Below, piece after piece: positions 1-7,103 of a stretch of DNA of 18,575 nt. The translations under genes were made by a program, and so were the position numbers. Within the stretch, counting starts at the first letter, position 1. The number at the start of each line of letters is the position of its first letter. The notes beneath the pieces were generated by a model that saw only the letters and a list, made by a program, of their open reading frames with translations, did no database searches and was not told the origin of the DNA. Location of the stretch: NCBI RefSeq assembly GCF_946885855.1, contig NZ_CAMPHH010000031.1:1-18575 (forward strand). The letters run 5' to 3'. The DNA is from an uncultured Actinotalea sp. (GTDB taxonomy: Bacteria > Actinomycetota > Actinomycetes > Actinomycetales > Cellulomonadaceae).

Positions 1-15
1 CCACCCGAGGATGCG

Positions 16-474
16 TTGTCCCCACCCCCGCGACGTCGCGGCCGCCTGGACCGGGCGCTGCGCTCGGGCGTGCTCCGGTCCAGCGCGGTGCGCTACCTGG
101 TCGTGGGGGCGTCGGCGTTCCTCGTGGACCTCGGCCTGCTGGCGCTGCTCCACGAGGTGCTCGGCGTGCCCGTCGGGCCCGCCGGCTCGCTCGCCTTCCT
201 CGGCAGCTTCGCCTACACGTACTCCATGCAACGCCTCGCGTTCGCCTCGGACGCGCCGCACGGCTCCGCCCTCGTGCGGTACGCGATCCTGGTCGGCGCG
301 AACACCGTCGCCACGGGCGTCGTCGTGCACGTGCTCGCGGCGACGGAGATCGGCTGGGTCGGGAGCAAGGTGGTCGCGACCGCGCTCACCACCGTCTGGA
401 ACTACTTCCTCTACCGCCACTGGGTCTTCCCCGTGACGGCCGAGGCGTCACGACCCACCCCGCAGGAGGCCTGA
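16..474 (+). CDS. GtrA-family membrane protein (putative polyprenyl-linked sugar flippase), first copy
   Basis: Small integral membrane protein of 152 residues with about four membrane spans (roughly 26-48, 52-72, 85-110, 115-138). It ends in the family-typical WNYFLYRHWVF signature (128-138). GtrA proteins are thought to help translocate undecaprenyl-phosphate-linked sugars across the membrane, a role inferred here from family. The TTG at 16 is preceded by GAGG at 7-10, five bases upstream, which supports this start. The frame is open to the left edge, however, so a start outside the window is possible. The ATG at 11 is in another frame. The stop lies 3 bases before the next ATG, and the downstream GtrB-like glycosyltransferase is the expected partner. 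The short hydrophilic tail after 139 is not unusual. Confidence 0.85.
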   Translation: MSPPPRRRGRLDRALRSGVLRSSAVRYLVVGASAFLVDLGLLALLHEVLGVPVGPAGSLAFLGSFAYTYSMQRLAFASDAPHGSALVRYAILVGANTVATGVVVHVLAATEIGWVGSKVVATALTTVWNYFLYRHWVFPVTAEASRPTPQEA

Positions 475-477
475 GCG

Positions 478-1473
478 ATGTTCAACGGCGCTGTCGTCAC
501 GGCGGTCGTTCCGGCGTACCGCGAGGAACGGATGATCGCCCGCGTCATCACCACCATGCCGGACGTCGTCGACCACATCGTCGTGGTCGACGACTGCAGC
601 CCGGACGACACGAGCGGCGCCGCCCTGGCCGTCGGCGACCCTCGGGTGCACGTCGTGCGGCACGAGACCAACCAGGGCGTGGGCGGCGCCATCATCACCG
701 GCCACCGGCGGGCGATGGAGCTCGGCTCCGACATCAACGTGGTCATGGCCGGCGACGCCCAGATGGACCCCGCGTACCTGCCGGACCTGCTCGTGGAGGT
801 CACGGACCAGGGCTACGGCTTCGCCAAGGCCAACCGCTTCTTCGCACCCGAGTCGTTCAGCGGTATGCCGCGGCACCGGGTCTTCGGCAACATCGTGCTG
901 TCGTTCCTCACCAAGCTGGCGTCCGGCTACTGGCACCTCTTCGACCCGCAGAACGGCTACACGGCCGTGCGGACCAGCGTGCTGCGGCGCATCCCGCTCG
1001 ACTCCGTGGCGCGGCGCTACTCCTTCGAGAACGACCTGCTCATCCACCTCAACATCCTGCAGGTACCTGCCGTGGACGTGCCGATCCCGGCCGTGTACGG
1101 CGACGAGGTCTCCAGCATCCGGCTGAGCAAGGTCGTGCCCGAGCTCGTCGCGCTCCTCGGACGGGGCTTCTGGCGGCGTGTCTGGTACCGCTACGTGCTC
1201 TGGTCCTTCAGCCCGATCGCCCTGCTGCTGTTCCTCGGGCTGCTCTTCCTGGGCTTCGGCCTCGGCGTCACGGTGTGGATCTCCTTCCTCGCCTTCACGT
1301 CCGTCATCGCGACGGCGGGCACCGTCATGCTCGCGGCCCTGCCCCTCATGATCGGTACCCAGATGCTCATCAGCGCGCTCCAGCTGGACATCCAGGCCAG
1401 CCCGAGCGTCCCGGACGGCCGGCCGTTCGGTGAGCCCGGCCACGCATCCGGCGAGACACGGCGCGCCGCATGA
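478..1473 (+). CDS. GT2 polyprenyl-phosphate glycosyltransferase, GtrB/DPM1-like, with two C-terminal membrane spans
   Basis: Family 2 glycosyltransferase of 331 residues. The GT-A fold begins with VVPAYREE (10-17), followed by the nucleotide-binding acidic pair VVDD (36-39) and a catalytic/metal motif AGDAQMD (91-97). Two strongly hydrophobic segments follow (about 243-265 and 274-300), the layout of GtrB-type enzymes that move a sugar from a nucleotide donor onto polyprenyl phosphate at the inner membrane face. The sugar is not readable from sequence. The gene starts with ATG 3 bases after the GtrA stop, and its TGA overlaps the next gene's ATG at 1470-1473, so the three genes are probably one operon with translational coupling. 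The family is secure; the polyprenyl acceptor is inferred from the membrane anchor and the GtrA neighbour. Confidence 0.88.
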   Translation: MFNGAVVTAVVPAYREERMIARVITTMPDVVDHIVVVDDCSPDDTSGAALAVGDPRVHVVRHETNQGVGGAIITGHRRAMELGSDINVVMAGDAQMDPAYLPDLLVEVTDQGYGFAKANRFFAPESFSGMPRHRVFGNIVLSFLTKLASGYWHLFDPQNGYTAVRTSVLRRIPLDSVARRYSFENDLLIHLNILQVPAVDVPIPAVYGDEVSSIRLSKVVPELVALLGRGFWRRVWYRYVLWSFSPIALLLFLGLLFLGFGLGVTVWISFLAFTSVIATAGTVMLAALPLMIGTQMLISALQLDIQASPSVPDGRPFGEPGHASGETRRAA

Positions 1474-3056
1474 GCACCGCGCGACCGCATCCGCTCGGGC
1501 CGGTCAGCGCTCGGTGGGCCCGCCGCCCCGGCGCGCGACGGACCCTGGCGGTGCTCGCCCCCGTCCTGGCGTTCCTCGCCCTCACGGCATGGGGGATCTC
1601 CTCGCCGGTGGGGTCCAGCCCGGACGACGACTTCCACGTGACCAGCCTCTGGTGCGAGCCGGGGGACCGTGACGGCATCTGCGAGGACACCGAGGATCCC
1701 GCCTCCCGGGTCGTCGCCTTCTCGCTCATCGGCGCCCCGACCTGCTACGCGTTCCGCCCCGCGGAGTCGGGCGCGTGCGTGGGGCAGGACCTGTCGACCT
1801 TCGCCGACGACGAGATGGTCCGTACGGAGCGGGGCAACTTCGACGGCCTGTACCCGCGGGTGTTCTACGCGGCGCTGTCCCCGTTCGCGGGGCCGGACCT
1901 CGAGGCCGGGGTGCTGGCCATCCGGACGGTCAACGCGGCGCTGTTCGTCCTCGTCGTCACCGCGGTGGTGGTGGCGGTCCCGCCGGCGCTTCGACGTCCC
2001 GTCGTCGTGGGCGTCGTCGCCACAGCGGTCCCGCTCGGGATGTTCGTCATCCCCTCGACCAACCCGAGCTCCTGGGCCCTGCTCTGCGCGGCGACCCTGT
2101 GGGCGACGGTGCTGGGCTTCCTGCGGTCACGCGGCCGGCGCGCCGCGGTGCTCGCCGCGTTGAGCGTCGTGGTCGTCGTCATGGGCGCGGGCGCCCGGGC
2201 CGACGCGGCGATCTTCGCGGTGCTGGCCCTGCTCGCCGTCGGCGTCCTCGCGGTGCGACGCGGGCGGCCCCGGGTCGTCGCGCTCGTGCTGCCCGCGGTG
2301 GTCGCCGTCGTGGCGTTCGCCCTGTTCTCGACCGCGTCCCAGGGCGGCCAGGTGGCCACGGGGCTGCCGAACGAGGCCCGCCCGGACCGGTCGTCCGGTC
2401 GGCTCCTCTTCGTCAACCTCCTCGAGGCGCCGCGGCTGTGGTCCGGCATGCTCGGCGAGAAGGGCATCGGGTGGCTGGACACCGAGCTGCCGGCCTCGAC
2501 CTGGGTGCTGGCGGTGGCCGTCTTCTTCGCCCTGCTCTTCTGGGGGGTCGCGGTGGTGGACCGCCGCAAGGCGCTGGCCGTCGTCGGCGTCTTCGCTGCG
2601 CTCTGGCTGGTGCCGGTGGTGCTCCTCGTGCAGACCGGTGCGGTGGTGGGCGAGCACGTCCAGCCGCGCTACGTGCTCCCGATGGCGATCATCCTGGCGG
2701 GGCTGGCCGCACTGCCGGTCGGCGGGCGGGCGCCACGCCTGACCGGCCTGCAGGCCTGGGCTGTGGTGGGTGCACTCGGGGTCGCCAACGCCGTCGCGCT
2801 CTACACGAACACCCGGCGGTACGTGACCGGCACGGACGTGACCGCACGCAGCCTCGACGTCGCCGTCGAGTGGTGGTGGCCGGTCGCACCCAGCCCGATG
2901 ACGAGCTGGGTGCTGGGTTCCCTCGCGTTCGTCGGCGCGCTTGCCGCCCTGGCTGTCCTGGACCGACTGCCGGACCGCCCCGCCGCCGACCCCGGCGCCG
3001 AGCCCGGGCAGCGCGAGGTGCCGGACAACGTCGCCCCGGAGCGCGTCGCGGACTGA
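1470..3056 (+). CDS. DUF2142-family polytopic membrane protein, candidate GT-C-like glycosyltransferase
   Basis: A 528-residue protein with about 12 hydrophobic spans, the first at 26-44. Immediately after span 1 comes GSSPDDDFH (48-56), the acidic first-loop motif typical of DUF2142 proteins. It recalls the catalytic first-loop acids of GT-C enzymes, which take sugars from polyprenyl-phosphate donors on the outer membrane face. The first loop also has several cysteines and a CYAFRP motif, and GWLDT occurs later. Both features recur in the second DUF2142 protein of this window (9677-11392). The start overlaps the preceding stop (ATGA, 1470-1473). In a GtrA-GtrB-X cassette the third gene is classically the specificity-determining transferase, so transfer of the GtrB-made lipid-sugar to a surface glycan is a reasonable inference. 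Family assignment is good; catalytic function is unproven. Confidence 0.8.
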   Translation: MSTARPHPLGPVSARWARRPGARRTLAVLAPVLAFLALTAWGISSPVGSSPDDDFHVTSLWCEPGDRDGICEDTEDPASRVVAFSLIGAPTCYAFRPAESGACVGQDLSTFADDEMVRTERGNFDGLYPRVFYAALSPFAGPDLEAGVLAIRTVNAALFVLVVTAVVVAVPPALRRPVVVGVVATAVPLGMFVIPSTNPSSWALLCAATLWATVLGFLRSRGRRAAVLAALSVVVVVMGAGARADAAIFAVLALLAVGVLAVRRGRPRVVALVLPAVVAVVAFALFSTASQGGQVATGLPNEARPDRSSGRLLFVNLLEAPRLWSGMLGEKGIGWLDTELPASTWVLAVAVFFALLFWGVAVVDRRKALAVVGVFAALWLVPVVLLVQTGAVVGEHVQPRYVLPMAIILAGLAALPVGGRAPRLTGLQAWAVVGALGVANAVALYTNTRRYVTGTDVTARSLDVAVEWWWPVAPSPMTSWVLGSLAFVGALAALAVLDRLPDRPAADPGAEPGQREVPDNVAPERVAD

Positions 3057-3060
3057 GCCG

Positions 3061-3090
3061 GCCCGCCCGCGTGCGGCGTCAGGCGGGGGC
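3061..3090. terminator. Weak GC hairpin between convergent genes
   Basis: CCCGCC at 3062-3067 can pair with GGCGGG at 3082-3087 across a 14-base loop, in the 22-base gap between two convergent genes and running into the end of the minus-strand gene. There is no T tract. It may stop transcription from both sides, but such stems are common in DNA this GC-rich. Confidence 0.25.
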
Positions 3091-4053
3091 GCCCACCGCG
3101 CGTGCCCCCGCCTCCTTGACGCGGGCGACCACCTGGTGGGAGGGCAGGATGCTGGCCCGCTCGGCGTCGGCGTCGGCGTCACCGCGGACGAGGTCGACGA
3201 AGTGGTCGAGCTGCGCCGCGAGCGGCTCCCGTGAGGTGCGCAGCTCCGGGATCTCGATGACCGTCTGCTGCCGGTACCCACGGCCGCCCTCGAAGGCCGC
3301 CTCAGCGACATGGCGGTAGATCGTGATGTCCCGCCGGAGCAGGTCGATCTCGACGAGCTTGTCGAGCTCGTGGACCACCAGGCTCCGGACCTTCCGCTGA
3401 CCCACCCGGCTCGCCGAGATGCTGGCCACGGCCCCCGACGCGAAGCGCAACGACGCCTCGACCACGTCCTCCGCGCCCTCGAGCGAGGCCGGGTGGAAGC
3501 GGCCGACCACAGCGTCCACGTGCGTGACCGGACCGGGCAGGAAGCGCATCGCCAGGTCGACGTCGTGCACCAGGAGATCCCACGCGACGCCCGTGCGGAT
3601 CCGCGGGGCGTAGGGGGAGTGGCGCTGTCCCGTGACGTGGACCGCTGACTCGATCATCGGCAGGGCGGTCATGACGGCGGGGTTGAAGCGCTCGAGCAGG
3701 CCGCACATCATCGGCACCCCGGTCTCGGCCGAGAGCCGGAGGATCTCGGTGGTCGACGCCAGGTCGGCCGTGACCGGCTTCTCCACGAGGAGGGGTACGC
3801 CGGCCTCGAGGACCTGCCGCGCGAGGGGGGCGTGCGCCTCCGTCGCCGCCGCGACGATCACGGCGTCGATCCCGTCCAGGGAGCCGAGCTCGGGACGCCA
3901 CGCCGCGCCCAGCCGGGTGGCGAGGTCCTGGCCCAGGTCAGCAAGCGGATCGACGACGGTGTGCAGGACGCAGTGCTCCGACTGGGCGGTCACCCGGGCG
4001 TGGAGCGACCCCATCGAGCCGGCACCGACGAGCAGGACGTTGAGCCGTGCCAT
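3079..4053 (-). CDS. Gfo/Idh/MocA-family NAD-dependent oxidoreductase (GnnA/WlbA-like, sugar nucleotide 3-dehydrogenase)
   Basis: A 324-residue oxidoreductase. The N-terminal Rossmann motif is GAGSMG (10-15), the family's EKPV motif is at 91-94, and DLLVHDVDLA (159-168) carries the conserved catalytic-type histidine H163. Family members next to a DegT aminotransferase oxidise the 3-hydroxyl of UDP-GlcNAc (GnnA) or UDP-GlcNAc-uronate (WbpB/WlbA) to a 3-keto sugar. ATG at 4053 is chosen because GGAGG (4061-4065) sits seven bases upstream. The ATG at 4059 overlaps the upstream stop as ATGA, but the ribosome site is then too close. The gene follows the aminotransferase in one operon. No UDP-GlcNAc 6-dehydrogenase is in the window, which mildly favours the GnnA-type reaction. 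Substrate is inferred, not shown. Confidence 0.85.
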   Translation of the reverse strand: MARLNVLLVGAGSMGSLHARVTAQSEHCVLHTVVDPLADLGQDLATRLGAAWRPELGSLDGIDAVIVAAATEAHAPLARQVLEAGVPLLVEKPVTADLASTTEILRLSAETGVPMMCGLLERFNPAVMTALPMIESAVHVTGQRHSPYAPRIRTGVAWDLLVHDVDLAMRFLPGPVTHVDAVVGRFHPASLEGAEDVVEASLRFASGAVASISASRVGQRKVRSLVVHELDKLVEIDLLRRDITIYRHVAEAAFEGGRGYRQQTVIEIPELRTSREPLAAQLDHFVDLVRGDADADAERASILPSHQVVARVKEAGARAVGAPA

Positions 4054-4055
4054 CC

Positions 4056-5156
4056 TCATCCCTCCAGGACGGCGCGGACGGTGGCCACGACCCGGTCGAC
4101 GTCGTCGTCCGAGACCTTGGGGTGCACGGGGAGCGAGACGACCTCCTGGACGACGCGCTCCGCCACGGGCACCTCGGGGATCCGTACTCCCGGGTGGTCG
4201 CGGTAGCAGGTGTAGTCGAAGACGAGCCGCGGGTAGTAGATCCCGGTGCCGATGCCCGCCTCCGTGAGCCGGGCGACGAGCTCGTCCCGGTCCACGCGCG
4301 CCTCGGAGGTGAGCCGAACGGTGAACTGGTGCCACACGTGCGAGCGTCCGGGTGACTCGCGGGGCAGGACGAGCCCGCGCACGCCCTCGAGCCCCGCGAC
4401 GAGTCGCGCGGCGTTCGCCCGGCGGCGCGCCACGGAGGCCGCGTACCGGTCCAGCTGCGGCAGGACGAGGGCGGCCTGGAGGTCGGTGAGCCGGTAGTTG
4501 TGGCCGGCCATCTCGTACTGGTAGCGGGCGCGCATGCCCTGGTTGCGCAGGACCCGGAGCCGGTCGGCGAGCGCGTCGTCGTGCGTCGTGATGATCCCGC
4601 CCTCACCGGTGGTGAGGTTCTTGGTGCCGTAGAAGGAGAAGCACCCGATCCCGAAGCTCCCCGCGGCGCGTCCGTCGACGGTCGCGCCGTGCGCCTGGGC
4701 AGAGTCCTCGACCAGGACGAGGTCCCGCTCGTCGGCGAGGGCGGCGAACGCCGCCGCGTCGGCCGTCTGCCCGTAGAGGTGGACCGGCATGACGACGCGC
4801 GTGCGCTCGGTCACGGCGGCTGCCGCGGCGGCGGGGTCCAGGGTGAAGTCGTCGTCGCGGATGTCCGCGAAGGTCGCGACGGCGCCGGCCTCCAGGATCG
4901 CGTTCAGCGTCGCGACGAACGTGAACGGCGTGGTCAGCACCTCCTCGCCCGGCTGCAGGTCGAGCACCTGGAGCACGGCGACGAGAGCCGTCGTGCCGTT
5001 GTTGACGGCGATCGCGTGCGGCACGCCGGTGAGCTCGGCGAAGCGGCGCTCGAACTCGGCGACCACGGGGCCCTGGGCGATCATGCCGGACCGGAGGACC
5101 TGGAGGACCGCGGCCTCGACCTCGGGGCCCAGGTCGACGGAGGAGATGGGGATCAC
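4056..5156 (-). CDS. DegT/DnrJ/EryC1/StrS-family PLP-dependent sugar aminotransferase (GnnB/WbpE-like)
   Basis: A 366-residue PLP aminotransferase. NNGTTAL (52-58) is the cofactor phosphate-binding region, VEDSAQAHGA (149-158) contains the aspartate (D151) that pairs with the pyridine nitrogen, and SFYGTKNLTTGEGG (174-187) holds the Schiff-base lysine K179. Length is normal for the family. It would aminate a 3-keto sugar nucleotide using glutamate, giving a 3-amino sugar, with the keto substrate supplied by the oxidoreductase encoded just downstream (TGA 4056-4058 next to its start). GTG at 5156 is the chosen start, with GAGG about five bases upstream. It is divergent from the LpxA-like gene, as if one pathway is read from a shared control region. 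Family and catalysis are secure; amination at C3 is inferred from the neighbours. Confidence 0.9.
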   Translation of the reverse strand: MIPISSVDLGPEVEAAVLQVLRSGMIAQGPVVAEFERRFAELTGVPHAIAVNNGTTALVAVLQVLDLQPGEEVLTTPFTFVATLNAILEAGAVATFADIRDDDFTLDPAAAAAAVTERTRVVMPVHLYGQTADAAAFAALADERDLVLVEDSAQAHGATVDGRAAGSFGIGCFSFYGTKNLTTGEGGIITTHDDALADRLRVLRNQGMRARYQYEMAGHNYRLTDLQAALVLPQLDRYAASVARRRANAARLVAGLEGVRGLVLPRESPGRSHVWHQFTVRLTSEARVDRDELVARLTEAGIGTGIYYPRLVFDYTCYRDHPGVRIPEVPVAERVVQEVVSLPVHPKVSDDDVDRVVATVRAVLEG

Positions 5157-5302
5157 GGGGACCTCGGAGCGGGATGGGGTGGTGTCGCGGCAGACGGTAC
5201 CAACGCGGCGGCGGGGTTCCGTGACCCCGAGGTCCCGGACGCGCCCACGGGCCCGTGCTGCACGTTCCGCAGGTGCGCCGCCCGGGCCGGACGCCGCCGT
5301 TC

Positions 5303-5308
5303 TAGGGT
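5303..5308 (+). promoter_or_regulatory. -10-like TAGGGT for a leaderless LpxA-like gene
   Basis: TAGGGT (TANNNT form) ends six bases before the GTG at 5315, and no Shine-Dalgarno sequence is present between them. This is the geometry of leaderless actinobacterial transcripts, where transcription starts at or next to the start codon. No convincing -35 is visible. Confidence 0.5.
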
Positions 5309-5314
5309 GCCCCC

Positions 5315-6010
5315 GTGAACACCATCCACCCCACCGCCCTGGTCGGACCGGGTGTCGAGCTCGGCACCGGCAACGTCATCGGTCCGGGGGCGGTGCTCCT
5401 CGGGCCGCTGCGGCTGGGCGACGACAACTGGGTCGGTCCCGGCGTGACGATCGGGACCCCGCCCGAGGTCCGCGGCGTGGAGCACGCCGCTCAGTGGCTC
5501 GAGCCGTCCGGCGGGCCGGGCGTCCGGATCGGCGACCGCAACGTGCTGCGCGAGATGACGCTCGTGCACCAGGGCTGGCAGGGCGCCACGGTGATCGGCG
5601 ACGACTGCTTCCTCATGAACAAGGTCTACGTCGCCCACGACGCCGAGGTGGGCGACGGCGTCACCCTCGCCTCGACGGTGACCATGGGTGGTCACGTCCG
5701 CGTCGGGGCGGGGGCGAACCTCGGCATGGGCACGACCGTCCACCAACGGCGCGTGATCGGGGCCCGGGCCATGGTCGGCATGGGCGCGGTCGTCACGCGT
5801 GACGTCCCGCCCGCCGCGCTCGTCCACGGCAACCCCGCGCGGCTGCGCGGGGCCAACGTGGTCGGGATGCAGCGTGCCGGCGTCCCCGAGACCGCTGTCG
5901 CACTCCTGCAGGAGGCCTACGGGCGGGGCGAGGTGCCGGGCGGGGACGACCTGCCCGAGGCGGTCCGCGCCGACTTCCGCTGGTGGGTGGAGCGGTCCCT
6001 CAGGCCGTGA
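5315..6010 (+). CDS. LpxA-like UDP-sugar N/O-acyltransferase (left-handed beta-helix)
   Basis: A 231-residue protein that starts with IHPTALV (4-10) and runs in hexapeptide repeats like LpxA rather than like the shorter WbpD/WlbB acetyltransferases. Features visible and aligned by eye to E. coli LpxA: IGDRNVLRE (72-80), VAHDAEVG (106-113) with H108 at the catalytic His125 position, GGHV with H127 (His144 position) and TVHQ with H143 (His160 position). The last 50 residues resemble a shortened LpxA C-terminal helical domain (NVVGMQRAG, 181-189). The His122 position is a tyrosine (Y105). Beside a 3-keto/3-amino sugar gene pair, acylation of the 3-amino group is likely. Whether the donor is a fatty acyl-ACP or acetyl-CoA cannot be read. 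The gene overlaps the convergent GT4 gene by 11 bases. Confidence 0.85.
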   Translation: MNTIHPTALVGPGVELGTGNVIGPGAVLLGPLRLGDDNWVGPGVTIGTPPEVRGVEHAAQWLEPSGGPGVRIGDRNVLREMTLVHQGWQGATVIGDDCFLMNKVYVAHDAEVGDGVTLASTVTMGGHVRVGAGANLGMGTTVHQRRVIGARAMVGMGAVVTRDVPPAALVHGNPARLRGANVVGMQRAGVPETAVALLQEAYGRGEVPGGDDLPEAVRADFRWWVERSLRP

Positions 6011-7103
6011 GCACCGAGCGGTAGACGTCCAGGGTCTGCCGTGCGGCGGTGGCCCAGGAGAACGCGCGGGAGCGCTCGCGGGACGCCGCCGTGAGCTCGT
6101 CGTGGGCGGCGCCGGTCGCGGCGCGCAGGGCCGTGGCCCAGGCGTCCACGTCCAGGACGGGCACGAGCAGCGCCGCGTCCCCGGCCACCTCGGCGCAGGC
6201 CGTGCCGGCACCCGTGACCACGGGGACCGCGTGCGTCATCGCCTCGAGCACGGGGAGGCCGAACCCTTCCCGGACGGACGGGAACGCGAAGGCCCGGGCG
6301 CCGGCGTACGCGGCGTGCAGGTCCGGGCGGCTGAGCGGCCCGAGGTGCCGCACGCCCGCGCCCCAGCTCGCCGGCGCGCCGTCTCCCCAGCCCTGCGGGC
6401 CGACCAGGACGAGGTCGGTCCCGTCGTCGTGCAACCCCGAGCGCTCGTACGCCGCCAGGAGCGTCGGCAGGTTCTTGCGGGGCTCGAGGGTGCCACACCA
6501 CAGCACGTACGGCCGGTCCAGGCCGTACCGGGCGCTGAACCGCGCGACGTCGTCGGTCGTGACGGCCGGCACGCGCGCCCCGTGGGGGACGACGTGCGTC
6601 CGGCGCGCGTCGAGGCCGACCGCCAGGCAGGCGTCGGCCGTCGCCCGGGACGGTGCGATGACGGCGGCCGCCTCCCGGACCACCCGCGCGAGGGAGGAGC
6701 GGAAGAAGGCGTTGCCCCGCCGTGTGAAGTGGCTCGGGTCGTCGAGGAAGGCCAGGTCGTGGACCGTGACGACGAGCGGACGTCGCGTCGGGGGGACCGC
6801 CCACGTCGCCGCGTGGACGAGATCCACGTCCCCGAGCACGTGCTCCGCCCGCGGCAGCCGCAGCCGGTTCCACGCCTCGTAGAGCGCCGTGCGGGGCAGC
6901 GGTGCGTGATCGACGGGGAAGTCCAGGGTCCAGTCCGCCGGCGGGGGGCCGTCGTGGCGGGCCGCGAGGCCGCGGACCCGCACGTCCGGCAGCAGGCCGA
7001 GCTCACGGCCGAGCTCGACCACGTACGTGCCCGACCCCCCGGGCACGGGCTGCCAGCACTGCTCGACCGTGAGGGCGACGCGCAGCGGCTCCGCCGCCGT
7101 CAC
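6000..7103 (-). CDS. GT4-family glycosyltransferase
   Basis: A 367-residue GT-B enzyme. The N-terminal acceptor domain carries PGGSGTYV (21-28), a glycine-rich loop, and VTVHDLAF (112-119). The C-terminal donor domain has GTLEPRKN (204-211) and REGFGLPVLEAM (278-289), the EX7E-type motif (E279/E287) typical of retaining GT4 enzymes of the mannosyl/rhamnosyl type. No membrane span is evident, so it should act in the cytoplasm, adding a sugar to a lipid-linked glycan. GTG at 7103 overlaps the stop of the upstream secreted-protein gene as GTGA (7100-7103), and no strong ribosome site is visible, so translation probably depends on coupling. It shares its layout with the second GT4 at 15857-16975. 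Donor and acceptor are unknown. Confidence 0.88.
   Translation of the reverse strand: MTAAEPLRVALTVEQCWQPVPGGSGTYVVELGRELGLLPDVRVRGLAARHDGPPPADWTLDFPVDHAPLPRTALYEAWNRLRLPRAEHVLGDVDLVHAATWAVPPTRRPLVVTVHDLAFLDDPSHFTRRGNAFFRSSLARVVREAAAVIAPSRATADACLAVGLDARRTHVVPHGARVPAVTTDDVARFSARYGLDRPYVLWCGTLEPRKNLPTLLAAYERSGLHDDGTDLVLVGPQGWGDGAPASWGAGVRHLGPLSRPDLHAAYAGARAFAFPSVREGFGLPVLEAMTHAVPVVTGAGTACAEVAGDAALLVPVLDVDAWATALRAATGAAHDELTAASRERSRAFSWATAARQTLDVYRSVLTA

Noticed and set aside
448..1443. Long minus-strand open frame opposite the GtrB-like gene
   Set aside because: Typical GC-rich shadow frame; the product is His/Glu/Arg-rich with no motif, and the plus strand encodes clear GT2 motifs.
5315..6010. 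LpxA-like gene taken as evidence for lipid A and a Gram-negative host
   Set aside because: Base composition, leaderless GTG starts and gene content all look actinobacterial, and no other lipid A gene is present; a sugar-acylating role in another glycan fits better.
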